Assembly: GCA_016840285.1 (NCBI GenBank)
Contig: JAEOSR010000153.1
Span: 47,629-111,628 of the forward strand
DNA from: Candidatus Hodarchaeota archaeon
Lineage (GTDB): Archaea; Asgardarchaeota; Heimdallarchaeia; Hodarchaeales; Hodarchaeaceae
Length of the DNA stretch: 64,000 bases
Direction: 5' to 3'
Shown here: in pieces, positions 52,518 through 61,756 of the stretch
Numbering within the stretch: the first letter of the stretch is position 1
Layout: the number at the start of each line of letters is the position of its first letter
Position numbers and translations under genes: made by a program
Notes under the pieces: generated by a model
The model's input: only the letters and a program-made list of their open reading frames with translations
Database searches by the model: none
What the model was told of the DNA's origin: nothing

Positions 52518-53507
52518 CTATTCTGTAGGTACTCCTGGCTCTAATGAAAGTCTCCGTTCAATAAAAACAAATAGCCAGGGAAGACAAAAGATCCCAACAA
52601 ACGCTAGAATTGCATATCTGAGGAATCGTGCAATAAATTCAAGTGGAAATCCTTTAAACAGCATTTCAAATAAAGCACTCATGCTGAAATATAGAGCTAG
52701 GATAATAATGAGGCCCACAATCCCACGATAGACAAGTACCTTCTTATTCGTTCGATATTCTTTTACTTTTAGATTTACAAATCGTTGCTCAAACATATAA
52801 CCTAATGATAACCCTATAAATAACCCCCCATAGGAAGTGGTGTCAGCAAGTTCAAAATTGTTTCCCATTGAGACAGTTAATAAATATGATATTATAATCG
52901 CTATCATTGGAGCTATTATAGTAACCAATAATAGAATAGAAGGAGATGATTTGGCAACAAATTGTTCTATTCTAGGTAACAAATAAATAAAGAGTAATGA
53001 GATCAATATTCCAAGCAAGGCACCAATAATTATGTCCGTTGGCCAATGCACACCTAAGTAGCAGCGGGAAAGGGGAACCAGAATTATCATAAAGGCCGCT
53101 ACTATCCAAAAGCCAGGATGACGCCATCGTGAGGCTAAAAACGTCCAAAATGATCCAGCATTTGATGAATGTCCACTTGGAAATGTATAATCTGTTGGTA
53201 ATTGCCCTAAAATGTCTTTAATTCCTTTTATTCCTGATTTATTCAATCTTTTATATTCAAGATAAGGTCGTTCAAGAGCGAAGATTCCTTTTAATGAGTA
53301 TGTAATGAAAGCAGTAAATATTACTAAAACAGCAGCACGGAAAGCAAATTTTTTATCAATACAGAAAAAAATTACGATTAAAATTGCTATAACAAAGAGT
53401 TTATCTCCGAAAAAAGTAATTAATCCAAATAATGGATCAAGTAATGGGCTGAAAGTTTGTAGGAAAATTATTATTTGATCATCTAAAGACGCTAGAAGTT
53501 CACTCAT
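52518..53507 (-). CDS. PAP2-family membrane phosphatase
   Basis: A 329-residue protein with about eight membrane helices. The three PAP2 motifs are present: K-x6-RP in KGIFALERPYL, PSGH in FPSGHSSNAGS, and SR-x5-H-x3-D in SRCYLGVHWPTD. Likely a lipid- or isoprenoid-phosphate phosphatase acting at the outer face of the membrane. The C-terminal 130 residues are an additional membrane region beyond the minimal PAP2 core. Confidence 0.9.
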   Translation of the reverse strand: MSELLASLDDQIIIFLQTFSPLLDPLFGLITFFGDKLFVIAILIVIFFCIDKKFAFRAAVLVIFTAFITYSLKGIFALERPYLEYKRLNKSGIKGIKDILGQLPTDYTFPSGHSSNAGSFWTFLASRWRHPGFWIVAAFMIILVPLSRCYLGVHWPTDIIIGALLGILISLLFIYLLPRIEQFVAKSSPSILLLVTIIAPMIAIIISYLLTVSMGNNFELADTTSYGGLFIGLSLGYMFEQRFVNLKVKEYRTNKKVLVYRGIVGLIIILALYFSMSALFEMLFKGFPLEFIARFLRYAILAFVGIFCLPWLFVFIERRLSLEPGVPTE

Positions 53508-53727
53508 TTATTTTCCTTCCAAAAATGATTTTTAGATCAGAGAGAGGACAATAAAATCATCTTTCTTCATAAAGTTTTAGTTTTCTTTTCTAAGAGAAGA
53601 TAAATTATAATATCACGCTTGTAGACCAAAAGATAAAGCCTTTTAGATGATGAAATATTTTAAGATTAATAGTCAAGAAAAAACACGTCAAACCTTTGTT
53701 GAACGAATATCGGAGTAAATCATTCAT

Positions 53728-54945
53728 ATGGAAGATAAAAATCCTACATTCCAGGATAGAAAGGAAGAAAAGAGAAAAACCCTTGAAGATAAGGTTCTCG
53801 ATGAGGCTAGATCTGATGAAATGGAAGAATTTTATCTCAAAGTTCGTGTTAATCTCGAAGATGCTATTTCTGGACGCAGGGATTACCTAAGTATTTTAGA
53901 AGAAGCATATTCGGATGCTGAAAAGACAGATAAGGATCATATAGAAGATTTTAGACAATTTGGGCTAGAAGCAAGAAAAACTGAAGATATATACTTGATT
54001 TCGTGTTTCATGTACAGTGGTGTCTCGATATTTGATTATCCAGTTTTGACAACGATTGACTATCAAGAATCTCTTAAATTCATCTCAAACGTGATAAAAA
54101 ATTATGCTCAGTATAAATTGGGTGAATTGGTAGAGGTTCTCACCCTTGAAACTCAAACAATCCATTTTTTTGTTGTAGAAGAGATATTCATTGTGTCGAT
54201 TGTTACTTCAAAGCATATTCCTCGAGATAAGATCAGTACATTAGCAATTCAAATCGGCCAAATTATAAAACAACATACCGAAAGAGATATTCAAAGTAAC
54301 CCTGAATTACGTGCTGATATTGATCGTGCTATTACGTCAGCTAAAGCAACCCTCATTCAAGAACAGCACACACTAAAAGTTATCTTGATTGGGGATGGTG
54401 CTGTAGGAAAAACATCCATTCGACGACAATACCTTGGTGAAGGGTTTAAAGTTGACTATCAAATGACAATAGGTGCTGATCTAGCTGCCAAGGCATCTGA
54501 TATCGTGTACGCAGGAGGTAAACAGATAAAATATTTGATTTGGGACTTGGCAGGACAACCCCGCTTTCATAGTGTCAGAAAAATCTATTATATGTCCGCT
54601 GTAGGTGCGCTGGTAGTTTTCGATATGACTCGTCCTGAAAGCTTCCAAAATATCGTAAAATGGATGAATGAGCTTTGGCGTAATAATGGAAGAGGCCCAG
54701 TACCATTGATTGTTTTAGGAAATAAAACAGATTTATGTTCAGTAGGTATGCCATGTGTGTCTGAATCAAAAGCACGAGCATTTGTTTCTCGATTATCGCA
54801 GATTTCAGAGCGATATCGTGGATTTAAAATTTATTTTCTTCAAACTAGTGCCAAAACAGGTAAAAATATTGATAAAGCGTTCGAACTACTAGGAGAAGCA
54901 ATTATTGATTTTTTGGCTTCTGTACAATCACCTAGAGGGAAGTAA
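53728..54945 (+). CDS. Rab-like small GTPase with N-terminal longin-like domain
   Basis: A 405-residue fusion. Residues 1-80 are charged and helical. Residues about 85-185 look like a longin/roadblock-type fold (IYLISCFMYSGVSIFDY, VEVLTLETQTIHFFVVEE, then helices). Residues 215-405 are a Ras/Rab-type G domain: GDGAVGKTS (222-230), WDLAGQ, NKTDL, and TSAKTGKNI. There is no C-terminal prenylation cysteine, so membrane contact would have to come from the N-terminal domain or a partner. Next to the ESCRT genes. Confidence 0.85.
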   Translation: MEDKNPTFQDRKEEKRKTLEDKVLDEARSDEMEEFYLKVRVNLEDAISGRRDYLSILEEAYSDAEKTDKDHIEDFRQFGLEARKTEDIYLISCFMYSGVSIFDYPVLTTIDYQESLKFISNVIKNYAQYKLGELVEVLTLETQTIHFFVVEEIFIVSIVTSKHIPRDKISTLAIQIGQIIKQHTERDIQSNPELRADIDRAITSAKATLIQEQHTLKVILIGDGAVGKTSIRRQYLGEGFKVDYQMTIGADLAAKASDIVYAGGKQIKYLIWDLAGQPRFHSVRKIYYMSAVGALVVFDMTRPESFQNIVKWMNELWRNNGRGPVPLIVLGNKTDLCSVGMPCVSESKARAFVSRLSQISERYRGFKIYFLQTSAKTGKNIDKAFELLGEAIIDFLASVQSPRGK

Positions 54946-55278
54946 TCTCTTCCTGAATGCATATTTGTGAAAGTTTCTCCATCAGAAGATATTAATTTTT
55001 GATTGGGGAGAAAATTCTGGTTTTTTTAGTGAAAATCATTAAAATTTGTCTTATGACGGCCATAAGGACTGAAAATTAGAATATTATAGTTATTATACTG
55101 ATAATATAGGAGAAAATCCATATTAAGACAAGCCAACAGCTTTTTAATGTTCCTTATTGTGAGGCTTTTTTAAGAGGTTTCGTAAAGGTGTACATGATCC
55201 AATAAAAACACTTACTTAAATTAAAAACCTCACGATTAATATTTCAGCTTAAATTTAAAAAAAGGAGCCAAATAGAAT
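54946..55278. other. Intergenic region before ESCRT-I genes
   Basis: About 330 AT-rich bases between the Rab-like and UEV genes. No gene seen. AAAGGAGCC just before 55279 is a ribosome site; a promoter is likely but several TATA-like stretches compete. Confidence 0.4.
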
Positions 55279-56013
55279 ATGGATAGAGATTTTATCTTAG
55301 CTAGAGAAGCCCAGCTAGTTTATTCGAATTCAGCTGCCTCTGGTTTTAATCCTGTAGGAGATTCTTTAGCCCGATGGCAAGGTACATTGACCTACACAAC
55401 TAGTCGGGGACGGAACATGTTTACATTTGAAATCTTTTTGCCTGAATATTTCCCAAATGTTCCACCTGTCGTAACAGCAATTGGTTACATGGATCATCCT
55501 AACATTGATGAAGATAGTTTTGTCCAGTTACGAATCCTTGACAATTGGCGTGCAGAATTCCATCTTTATCAAGTCATTATAGCATTAAAGAACCTGATGT
55601 CGAGGGTGCCTCCTACTCCCCGAGGTGAGACTGCAAAATCAGTTCGTGACACAGTTGTTCGGTTAACCGAAACACCTCCTGTCGCTGAACGTCAGACAAC
55701 TTCTGCTGAAACTTCAGTTTTACGAACGGAAGTAGAATCTTTGACTCAACAAATTCAGAAAAGGAATGAAGAGTTGGCGCGACTCCGTGCACAACAGGTA
55801 GTTCAGACACAACCTCCACAAAGTCCAGATCAAACAAGCTTATCGAAGCAAGATAGTCTTGAAACAGAACGTATTGCCATATCTGATCTATTAGCATCAT
55901 TAGAAGATCGTTATGCTTCTGGAGAAATTTCAATATTTGAATACTCTCGATTGTACAAAAAATACACTAAAGAGCTGTATATGATTCGAAAACAGGAAGA
56001 ATACTTAAGATAG
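55279..56013 (+). CDS. vps23: ESCRT-I Vps23/TSG101-like UEV protein
   Basis: A 244-residue protein. Residues 1-115 are a UBC/UEV fold (FEIFLPEYFPNVPPVV, MDHPNID) with no catalytic cysteine at the expected place (DSFVQLRIL), so it binds rather than transfers ubiquitin. A coiled coil follows (about 150-185), then a helical hairpin (200-244: ISDLLASLEDRYASGEISIFEYSRLYKKY) matching the steadiness-box/headpiece region of Vps23. Spaced 1 base from the Vps28-like gene and clearly co-transcribed with it. Confidence 0.88.
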   Translation: MDRDFILAREAQLVYSNSAASGFNPVGDSLARWQGTLTYTTSRGRNMFTFEIFLPEYFPNVPPVVTAIGYMDHPNIDEDSFVQLRILDNWRAEFHLYQVIIALKNLMSRVPPTPRGETAKSVRDTVVRLTETPPVAERQTTSAETSVLRTEVESLTQQIQKRNEELARLRAQQVVQTQPPQSPDQTSLSKQDSLETERIAISDLLASLEDRYASGEISIFEYSRLYKKYTKELYMIRKQEEYLR

Positions 56014-56014
56014 G

Positions 56015-56644
56015 ATGAGACTCATGACTTTTCCTCCTAATTTAGCAAAGCGTTGGGCATTGGAAGGACAGCTATACGCAAGTATCGGAACTCTTGACCT
56101 ATTATCCCGAACTTACGAAAAAGGTGAATTGGATCCGAACATTTTCCATAAACAACACAAAAATCTTTTATCAGCGATCGTTTCGATTCGAGCTAAGTTA
56201 GCAGAGTCTCATTTTGACTTAGACGACTTTATTCGAACTGAAAAGCTTGACCAACAATTCCCTTATGGTCTTGAAAAACTCCGGAAGACAGAGGGTAGTG
56301 ACGATACGCCCCGAAATCGTATTGATTATAGTCAGATTAAAAAATTACCAAGAATAGCTGCTGAATTTGTAGCCAATGCTATTGAATTACTTGATCTTCT
56401 TCGCTTAGAAGCAATTGCTACGGTTGATCGGATTCTTCCCTATTTAGATGAGCTTTATTCGATATTAACTATTTCTCGCGTGTATGGGCCTAACCATTGG
56501 ATAACACAAGATATTAATCAGTGGATAAGGTGGATGGATAAGCAAAAACCAGGCCAACTTTTACAAAAGGATGAATTACGTAAATTGGAGTTACAAGCAT
56601 CAAGATGGCTTTCAGATTTTCGAAGGGAACTAAATAATCTCTGA
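56015..56644 (+). CDS. vps28: ESCRT-I Vps28-like protein
   Basis: A 209-residue helical protein. The N-terminal half (LYASIGTLDLLSRTYEKGELDP, then FDLDDFIRTEKLD) matches the Vps28 headpiece helices; the C-terminal half (about 110-209: LLRLEAIATVDRILPYLDELYSIL, INQWIRWMDKQKPGQLLQKDELRKLELQ) matches the Vps28 four-helix C-terminal bundle that contacts ESCRT-II in eukaryotes. Partner of the upstream Vps23-like protein. Confidence 0.85.
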   Translation: MRLMTFPPNLAKRWALEGQLYASIGTLDLLSRTYEKGELDPNIFHKQHKNLLSAIVSIRAKLAESHFDLDDFIRTEKLDQQFPYGLEKLRKTEGSDDTPRNRIDYSQIKKLPRIAAEFVANAIELLDLLRLEAIATVDRILPYLDELYSILTISRVYGPNHWITQDINQWIRWMDKQKPGQLLQKDELRKLELQASRWLSDFRRELNNL

Positions 56645-56660
56645 AAAATTATTTTATGGA

Positions 56661-57986
56661 TTACGTTAACAAATTAGTTTTCCCAGTTCGAACGAGAAGT
56701 TCAGTAATTCCTTCATTGATTTTTGCTAGTTCTAATTCAAATTGTTTGATCAAATCAAAGTAATCTCGACTTGAAACCTTTTTCCTGCCTTCTTTAAGTT
56801 CTTGTAATGCCTTTTCATTCGCTAATTTACGTAAACGAAGGTCTCGAAGACGATCATCAAGAACTCCCGTCACAAAGTCAGGTTCTTTATGTTGGTTAGA
56901 AGAGTGTTCAGAGGACTCATTATTGTTGCTATGAAAGTTGAGACCTGAAAGAATCTTTTCTTGATAAATTTCTGAGGACCAATCACGAAAGGGTTCATGG
57001 ACGTATATTTCACTAGGTCGACCGTAATAACTAAGCTGAAGGCCATCAAAGATCCGTATTAGGGAATCTCCATCAGTGCGTAACTCGAAATCATGTTTAA
57101 TAGTAGTGATTTGAAGCTGATCACGTTTTAAGATGCCTACTTTCGTTTTTTGAACATCTATAAGATCTTCGGGTGGAAATTCATTATATTTTTTCGTTCT
57201 TTGGCCTCTAAAATTGAACCTCTTCCACTTGAGCAGAACGATTCTATCTGTTGTGATTACAATATCTACAGTGGTCTTTCTGATCCGACTATTTCGCAGC
57301 TCAATATTAGCAAAATAACCAATAACTAATTCTCCAGGAACAAAAACAAAGCTATCAAAACACCGTCCAAGATGTCGTGCCATTTCCTCAAACTGGTCAC
57401 ATTTATTCTCCATTTGCTCAATTAAATCATGGATTGGTTGGAGCTTATCTTGTACTGTCTGATCAAAGCTCCTAATTTGTTTCTGAAAAAGAGTAAGCTG
57501 TAAGGAGAAGTTACGGTGGTCAGTAAAAGACGAATTCAATCCCATTAAATTACGATACAATCGATTTAACTTAGCTGAATATTCCTGAAATTCCGATAGA
57601 GTAAAATTTTCAATTTTTTTGGTCTCAAGGAAAATCTTGTCAATTTGATTTCCTGGGATTAAAAATTGTTTACGAAAAGAACGCAACCTCGATTCGAGAT
57701 GCCCAGTTCGTTTAAGTACAAGGACTGGACGATAAGCAACTTGTTTAAGGGATCGTTTCAAATCAAAAATATGTTCTAAAGTTTGACTTTTCAAGTTCTG
57801 AACTGGAGAACCACCTTCAACATTAGATGAACCACAGGGACATTTTATTTGTGAGCCGGTGATCTTCAACTGAGAAGCACACTGCGGACAAAATGCCGCG
57901 CCACAGTCAGAACACTTCTGGGAATCCGACTCATGAATCATTGAACCACAAAATGAGCAATAAAGACTTGTCATCCGTGAAGTCAT
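56661..57986 (-). CDS. Zn-finger/coiled-coil/PH-like protein, candidate ESCRT subunit
   Basis: A 441-residue protein of mixed architecture. Zinc-finger clusters occur at 9-55 (CSFCGS, CSDCGAAFCPQC, CPCGSS), a coiled coil at about 65-205, a PH/GRAM-like beta domain at about 215-325 (GELVIGYFANIEL, VDIVITTDRIVLLKWKRF, FELRTDGDSLIRIFDGLQ), a linker, and a C-terminal helical hairpin (375-435: LDDRLRDLRLRKLANEKALQ, then DYFDLIKQFELELAKI). The hairpin has the spacing seen in the Vps23 and Vps28 headpiece regions. It lies between the Vps28 and Vps22 genes but on the opposite strand. A PH/GLUE-bearing ESCRT-I/II subunit (Vps36- or Vps37-like role) is plausible but unproven. Confidence 0.6.
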   Translation of the reverse strand: MTSRMTSLYCSFCGSMIHESDSQKCSDCGAAFCPQCASQLKITGSQIKCPCGSSNVEGGSPVQNLKSQTLEHIFDLKRSLKQVAYRPVLVLKRTGHLESRLRSFRKQFLIPGNQIDKIFLETKKIENFTLSEFQEYSAKLNRLYRNLMGLNSSFTDHRNFSLQLTLFQKQIRSFDQTVQDKLQPIHDLIEQMENKCDQFEEMARHLGRCFDSFVFVPGELVIGYFANIELRNSRIRKTTVDIVITTDRIVLLKWKRFNFRGQRTKKYNEFPPEDLIDVQKTKVGILKRDQLQITTIKHDFELRTDGDSLIRIFDGLQLSYYGRPSEIYVHEPFRDWSSEIYQEKILSGLNFHSNNNESSEHSSNQHKEPDFVTGVLDDRLRDLRLRKLANEKALQELKEGRKKVSSRDYFDLIKQFELELAKINEGITELLVRTGKTNLLT

Positions 57987-58283
57987 CTCTAGCGCTATGT
58001 ACGATCCCTGTAGGTAAAGACTGTAGCATCGCGTTTATAAGCATACGAACTCTGGACATGATATGTATCGATCTTAAAGAGGGGGAGTTATCTGATATCC
58101 CCACAAAATAACTATATTTGGACAGCAGTAAAGTGAATGACCAATACGCTGTTGTTAGCGGTAAAACTACCAAGAATTGATCAGAGGTTCAAGAATACAA
58201 TATCCTAAACCAGATTTTTTGGGTTCGGATTATAAAGAATTATAAATGAAATTGTGTAGGATCCACTTGGAATCATAGATGGG

Positions 58284-59012
58284 ATGAATACAAGAATGGG
58301 ATTACGTAGAATCGAAGAAAAACTCACTAAGGAAGCGGAAATGAAGCGTAAAGGCGCTGAACTTGCACTGAAATCCTTAGCTGAGATGAGCTCGAAAGTA
58401 CAAGAGCTGCACAGTGATTTGCAGAAGTTAGAAAAACGATATCAGACGGATCTCAAGAAAAATCCTGAGTTAGCTCGACGATTAATGGCACTACGAGAAG
58501 AATTAGGACTTCCCCGTGCGATTGGGATCTATGAGGTAGGGAAACAACCAGGTTTGAGACAACGACTGAAAGGAAAGGATGAATATCATAATTTCTTGGC
58601 ATTAAGAATCCTTGAAATAGGAAAACAGTTACGAAATAGAACAGGTGGCCTCCTCAGTGTCTCAGAATTGGTCTTGAGATTAAGTGATGAAAGTCAAGGG
58701 ATAACAGTCCCCATTGGCGATATCACAAAAGCATTAGATCTGCTAGTGAGAAACGGAATGATTCATGAAATCCGCCAATTAGCTGGAATGAATATTATCG
58801 TGTTTGTTGATCCGAACCTGACTCAAGATCATCAAGTCATCTTAGAACTAGCAGCTCGATTTCAGGGGGAAATTGGCTTAACAGAATTGATTCGAGAGAC
58901 ATCATGGACATTAGAACGAGTCAACCAAGCGCTCACCCAATTAACTCAACAAAAGATCGCAATCAAAACTGAGTCACTCGATGGAATCGTTCTATCTTTT
59001 CCTGGAATTTGA
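58284..59012 (+). CDS. vps22: ESCRT-II Vps22/EAP30-like protein
   Basis: A 242-residue protein matching Snf8/Vps22 through its length. It has an N-terminal helix (GLRRIEEKLTKEAEMKRKGAEL), a coiled coil with KNPELARRLMALREELGL, an ALRILEIGKQLRNRTGGLLSV segment, and two winged helices (about 105-175 and 180-240). Eukaryotic Vps22 has the same order. It would pair with Vps25 (61757) in ESCRT-II. Confidence 0.92.
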   Translation: MNTRMGLRRIEEKLTKEAEMKRKGAELALKSLAEMSSKVQELHSDLQKLEKRYQTDLKKNPELARRLMALREELGLPRAIGIYEVGKQPGLRQRLKGKDEYHNFLALRILEIGKQLRNRTGGLLSVSELVLRLSDESQGITVPIGDITKALDLLVRNGMIHEIRQLAGMNIIVFVDPNLTQDHQVILELAARFQGEIGLTELIRETSWTLERVNQALTQLTQQKIAIKTESLDGIVLSFPGI

Positions 59013-59140
59013 GATCTCGTAATACTTTCTTTAAATTTGATCTCTAGAGAATCTAAGTTTAATAGATTTCATATCCCTATTTTTTTAACACTAGAAGCCT
59101 TTAAGGGGTACTTATGGGAAAGTCTTAAGTAATACTACCT

Positions 59141-59155
59141 GAAAGTTTATAACTA
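59141..59155 (+). promoter_or_regulatory. BRE/TATA promoter of the ESCRT-III/Vps4/Vps25 operon
   Basis: GAAAG-TTTATAACTA, about 70 bases before the first Snf7 gene. Nearly the same sequence, including the following AAAAAGAA, precedes the initiator tRNA at 23481. Likely drives the two Snf7 genes, vps4 and vps25. Confidence 0.6.
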
Positions 59156-59225
59156 AAAAGAATTATAATTCTAACTAAGAAGAAGTAATATTAACTATTA
59201 AGAATTTAATGAGAGGAATTACCCC

Positions 59226-59891
59226 GTGAAACGATTTAAAGGTTTCTTATCTGGCAAAAAGCCCTCTAGTGGTACTGAGACGAAAGCCAAACTCAAACGC
59301 ACCATCAACCAAATGGAAGTCAAAATTCGTAATTATCAACGGCAAGCTGATGAGCAGTATGAACTTGCTCGAACTTTGATGAAATCTGGAAATAAGATGG
59401 GAGCTCAACAGGCATTAAAACGTCGAGAACTCTATTTAACCCAAGTCTCAAATACCCACAATAAAATTGCTAATCTACAACGAACAATTGACACTCTAGA
59501 TGTATCAGCAGATAATGTTACTCTAACTGAAACTTTAGCTTCAGCTCAAGTGGCTATTGAAACTAATATTGAGGCCGCTTCTCCTGAGAGAACAGAAGAA
59601 GTAATGATGTCATTAGAAGATTCCATAGAAATGGTTTCAGGAATGGAAGAAGCATTAACTGATACTTCGATCACTGAAATCGGTATGGATGTAGAGGCAG
59701 ATGACCGAATCTCTCAACAAATGGCTGAGTTGGAAGCGGAATTAACCACTAGTTCCCTTCCAAAAACAACTGTCGAAACACCCTCCCCTGTTGCCCCTGT
59801 TGCAGAAACATCCACCACTGAAAAGCGTGAGGCTGAAAAAAAGAAGCTTGATGAAATGCGACGTCAGATAGAAGAGGGATTGAGGTCCTAA
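59226..59891 (+). CDS. ESCRT-III Snf7-family protein (Vps20/32/60-like)
   Basis: A 221-residue Snf7-domain protein. Helix 1/2 hairpin is at about 18-100 (INQMEVKIRNYQRQADEQYELAR, then GNKMGAQQALKRRELYLTQ with the typical A-L-K-R-x-x-Y), an acidic linker follows at 115-170, a proline-rich linker, and a C-terminal helix. The ALKRRELY signature favours the Vps20/32/60 (CHMP4-like) branch. Forms membrane-remodelling polymers. GTG start; the next Snf7 gene begins three bases after the stop. Confidence 0.9.
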   Translation: MKRFKGFLSGKKPSSGTETKAKLKRTINQMEVKIRNYQRQADEQYELARTLMKSGNKMGAQQALKRRELYLTQVSNTHNKIANLQRTIDTLDVSADNVTLTETLASAQVAIETNIEAASPERTEEVMMSLEDSIEMVSGMEEALTDTSITEIGMDVEADDRISQQMAELEAELTTSSLPKTTVETPSPVAPVAETSTTEKREAEKKKLDEMRRQIEEGLRS

Positions 59892-59893
59892 GA

Positions 59894-60511
59894 ATGGTCT
59901 TTGATAAATTCGGAAACTGGTTAAAAGGTGGGAGTCGTAGTGATGCTAGATCCACGCGTAGATGGATTGTTCGTCTCCGCATGGTCGAAAAACGAATGAC
60001 TCGGCAGCGAAATAAGCTCATCAAAGAAGAAAAACGAATGCTCAAGGAAGTTGAACGATCCATCGAAGCTGGAGACATGACAACCGCACGATTACTAGCT
60101 AAGGATGTAGCTAAAAATCGAACTATGGCTCGGGGATGCCAACAAATGGCTAGTCGTGTAAAAGGCATTAAATTTAAGTTAGAGCAAGCTGCAGCCACCC
60201 AAGCCATTGGCCAGGATCTCAAAGGACTTGTGAAAACCCTACACACTATGAATAGAGAACTCAAGATTCCTCAGCTTGAAGGTGTCCTTCAACAGATGGA
60301 GATTGAGACTGAGAGGGTTGATATGGCTACAGAAGCCATGGACGAGGGTTTTGAGATGATGACGTCCGATGTTGAGGAGGATGAGATGGTGGATAAGATA
60401 TTAGGGGAGCTAAGCGCTTCAAAAGCAGCGGCGGCAGATTTTGGACTCCCAAGTCCGGACATTCGATCCCAAGAGTTACAAAAAGAATTAGAGAAAATCA
60501 AGAAGGGGTAG
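59894..60511 (+). CDS. ESCRT-III Snf7-family protein (Vps2/24/46-like)
   Basis: A 205-residue Snf7 protein. A basic N-terminal helical hairpin is at about 20-95 (MVEKRMTRQRNKLIKEEKRMLKEV, then AGDMTTARLLAKDVAKNR), matching the Vps2/24/46 branch. A C-terminal helix ends QELQKELEKIKKG with the spacing of an MIM1 motif that binds the MIT domain of Vps4. Encoded directly between the other Snf7 gene and vps4. Confidence 0.9.
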   Translation: MVFDKFGNWLKGGSRSDARSTRRWIVRLRMVEKRMTRQRNKLIKEEKRMLKEVERSIEAGDMTTARLLAKDVAKNRTMARGCQQMASRVKGIKFKLEQAAATQAIGQDLKGLVKTLHTMNRELKIPQLEGVLQQMEIETERVDMATEAMDEGFEMMTSDVEEDEMVDKILGELSASKAAAADFGLPSPDIRSQELQKELEKIKKG

Positions 60512-60569
60512 AAAAATCCCTTTGGATTTTCCAATCCTGTGTGAATAGGTATTTCTTAGAGATGAGACC

Positions 60570-61715
60570 ATGAGCTCCCCATTATTTGATGCTGCGAAAA
60601 AAAATGCAGCTATGGCCTACAAGCTTGATCAAGGTGGGCAAACGCAACAAGCAGTCCGTTATTATGTGAGTGCTGCTGAGCAATTACAAAAGCTAATTAA
60701 TTTCACTGACGACCCTAATATGAAGAATCTGTATTACCAAAAAGCTATGGAATATATTCTACGTGTAAAAGAAATTCGTGGGATTGTGGGGTCTTCTGAT
60801 ACAAAGAAGAGCTCCTCAGCCACAGCAACACCAGAGGACGATGAAATAGAAGGGGCAATTTCGAGTGTTATTGTTCGAGAAAAACCCAATGTTAAATGGG
60901 AAGATGTCGCTGGAATGGAGGGTGCAAAACGTGCCTTACGAGAAGCGATCATTCTTCCAATGTCTCGACCAGATCTGTTTAAAGGTGCTCGCAAACCATG
61001 GAAAGGAATTTTGATGTATGGCCCACCAGGTTGTGGGAAGACCTACCTTTGTAAAGCAGTCGCATCAGAAGTTGATTCAACCTTTTTTTCTGTAAGCGCT
61101 GCGAATTTAATTAGTAAATGGCTTGGAGAGTCAGAGAAATTAGTTAAGGAATTATATGATCGTGCTGTTGAAGAGGCTCCCTCAATTATATTTTTTGATG
61201 AAATAGATTCATTAGCAGGAGCGAGGGGTGGTAGTTCCGAGGGAGAAGCAATGCGTCGAGTTAAAACACAGCTTTTGCAAGCAGTTGAGGGGTTTGGTAC
61301 AGGAGAAGAACTGTTGGTTACAGTTGGAGCTACCAATACACCATGGGATATCGATGCAGCAATGCGTCGGCGGTTTGAAAGACGGGTTTATGTTACGTTA
61401 CCAACAACTGAAGCTCGGGAAAAAATGTTTGAGATCCATACTCGTGGAGTGGGTTTAGCTCCTGATGTCAGTTTTGAAGAACTAGCAAAGTATACAGCTG
61501 GGTTCACAGCCGCAGATATAGCTCTCCTGTGTCGCGAAGCTTTAATGCACCCTATTCGTGAACTTGACGCAGATGGAGCTTTAAAAGATGCTAGTATCCA
61601 ACCTCGGGCTCCAGGTGTCAAAGATTTTCTAGTAGGTATGGAAAGTATCAAGCCTTCTGTATCGCCTAAAGAACTCACACGCTATGAAGATTGGAAGGAT
61701 CAATTTGGGGGGTAA
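60570..61715 (+). CDS. vps4: Vps4 AAA ATPase
   Basis: A 381-residue AAA protein that disassembles ESCRT-III. N-terminal MIT domain (1-75), then the AAA core: Walker A GPPGCGKT (151-158), Walker B FFDEID (about 210), pore loop KWLGESEKL, arginine-finger region MRRRFERRV. The C-terminal helix YEDWKDQFGG is as in eukaryotic Vps4. It follows its ESCRT-III substrates and precedes vps25. Confidence 0.96.
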   Translation: MSSPLFDAAKKNAAMAYKLDQGGQTQQAVRYYVSAAEQLQKLINFTDDPNMKNLYYQKAMEYILRVKEIRGIVGSSDTKKSSSATATPEDDEIEGAISSVIVREKPNVKWEDVAGMEGAKRALREAIILPMSRPDLFKGARKPWKGILMYGPPGCGKTYLCKAVASEVDSTFFSVSAANLISKWLGESEKLVKELYDRAVEEAPSIIFFDEIDSLAGARGGSSEGEAMRRVKTQLLQAVEGFGTGEELLVTVGATNTPWDIDAAMRRRFERRVYVTLPTTEAREKMFEIHTRGVGLAPDVSFEELAKYTAGFTAADIALLCREALMHPIRELDADGALKDASIQPRAPGVKDFLVGMESIKPSVSPKELTRYEDWKDQFGG

Positions 61716-61756
61716 TTATCCCGAGTAGGCTGTGAGACATGGTAAGTTGAGATTTC

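Noticed and set aside
55279..55640. Second active E2 enzyme
   Set aside because: The UBC fold lacks the catalytic cysteine and is followed by a coiled coil and Vps23-type hairpin, so it is a UEV.
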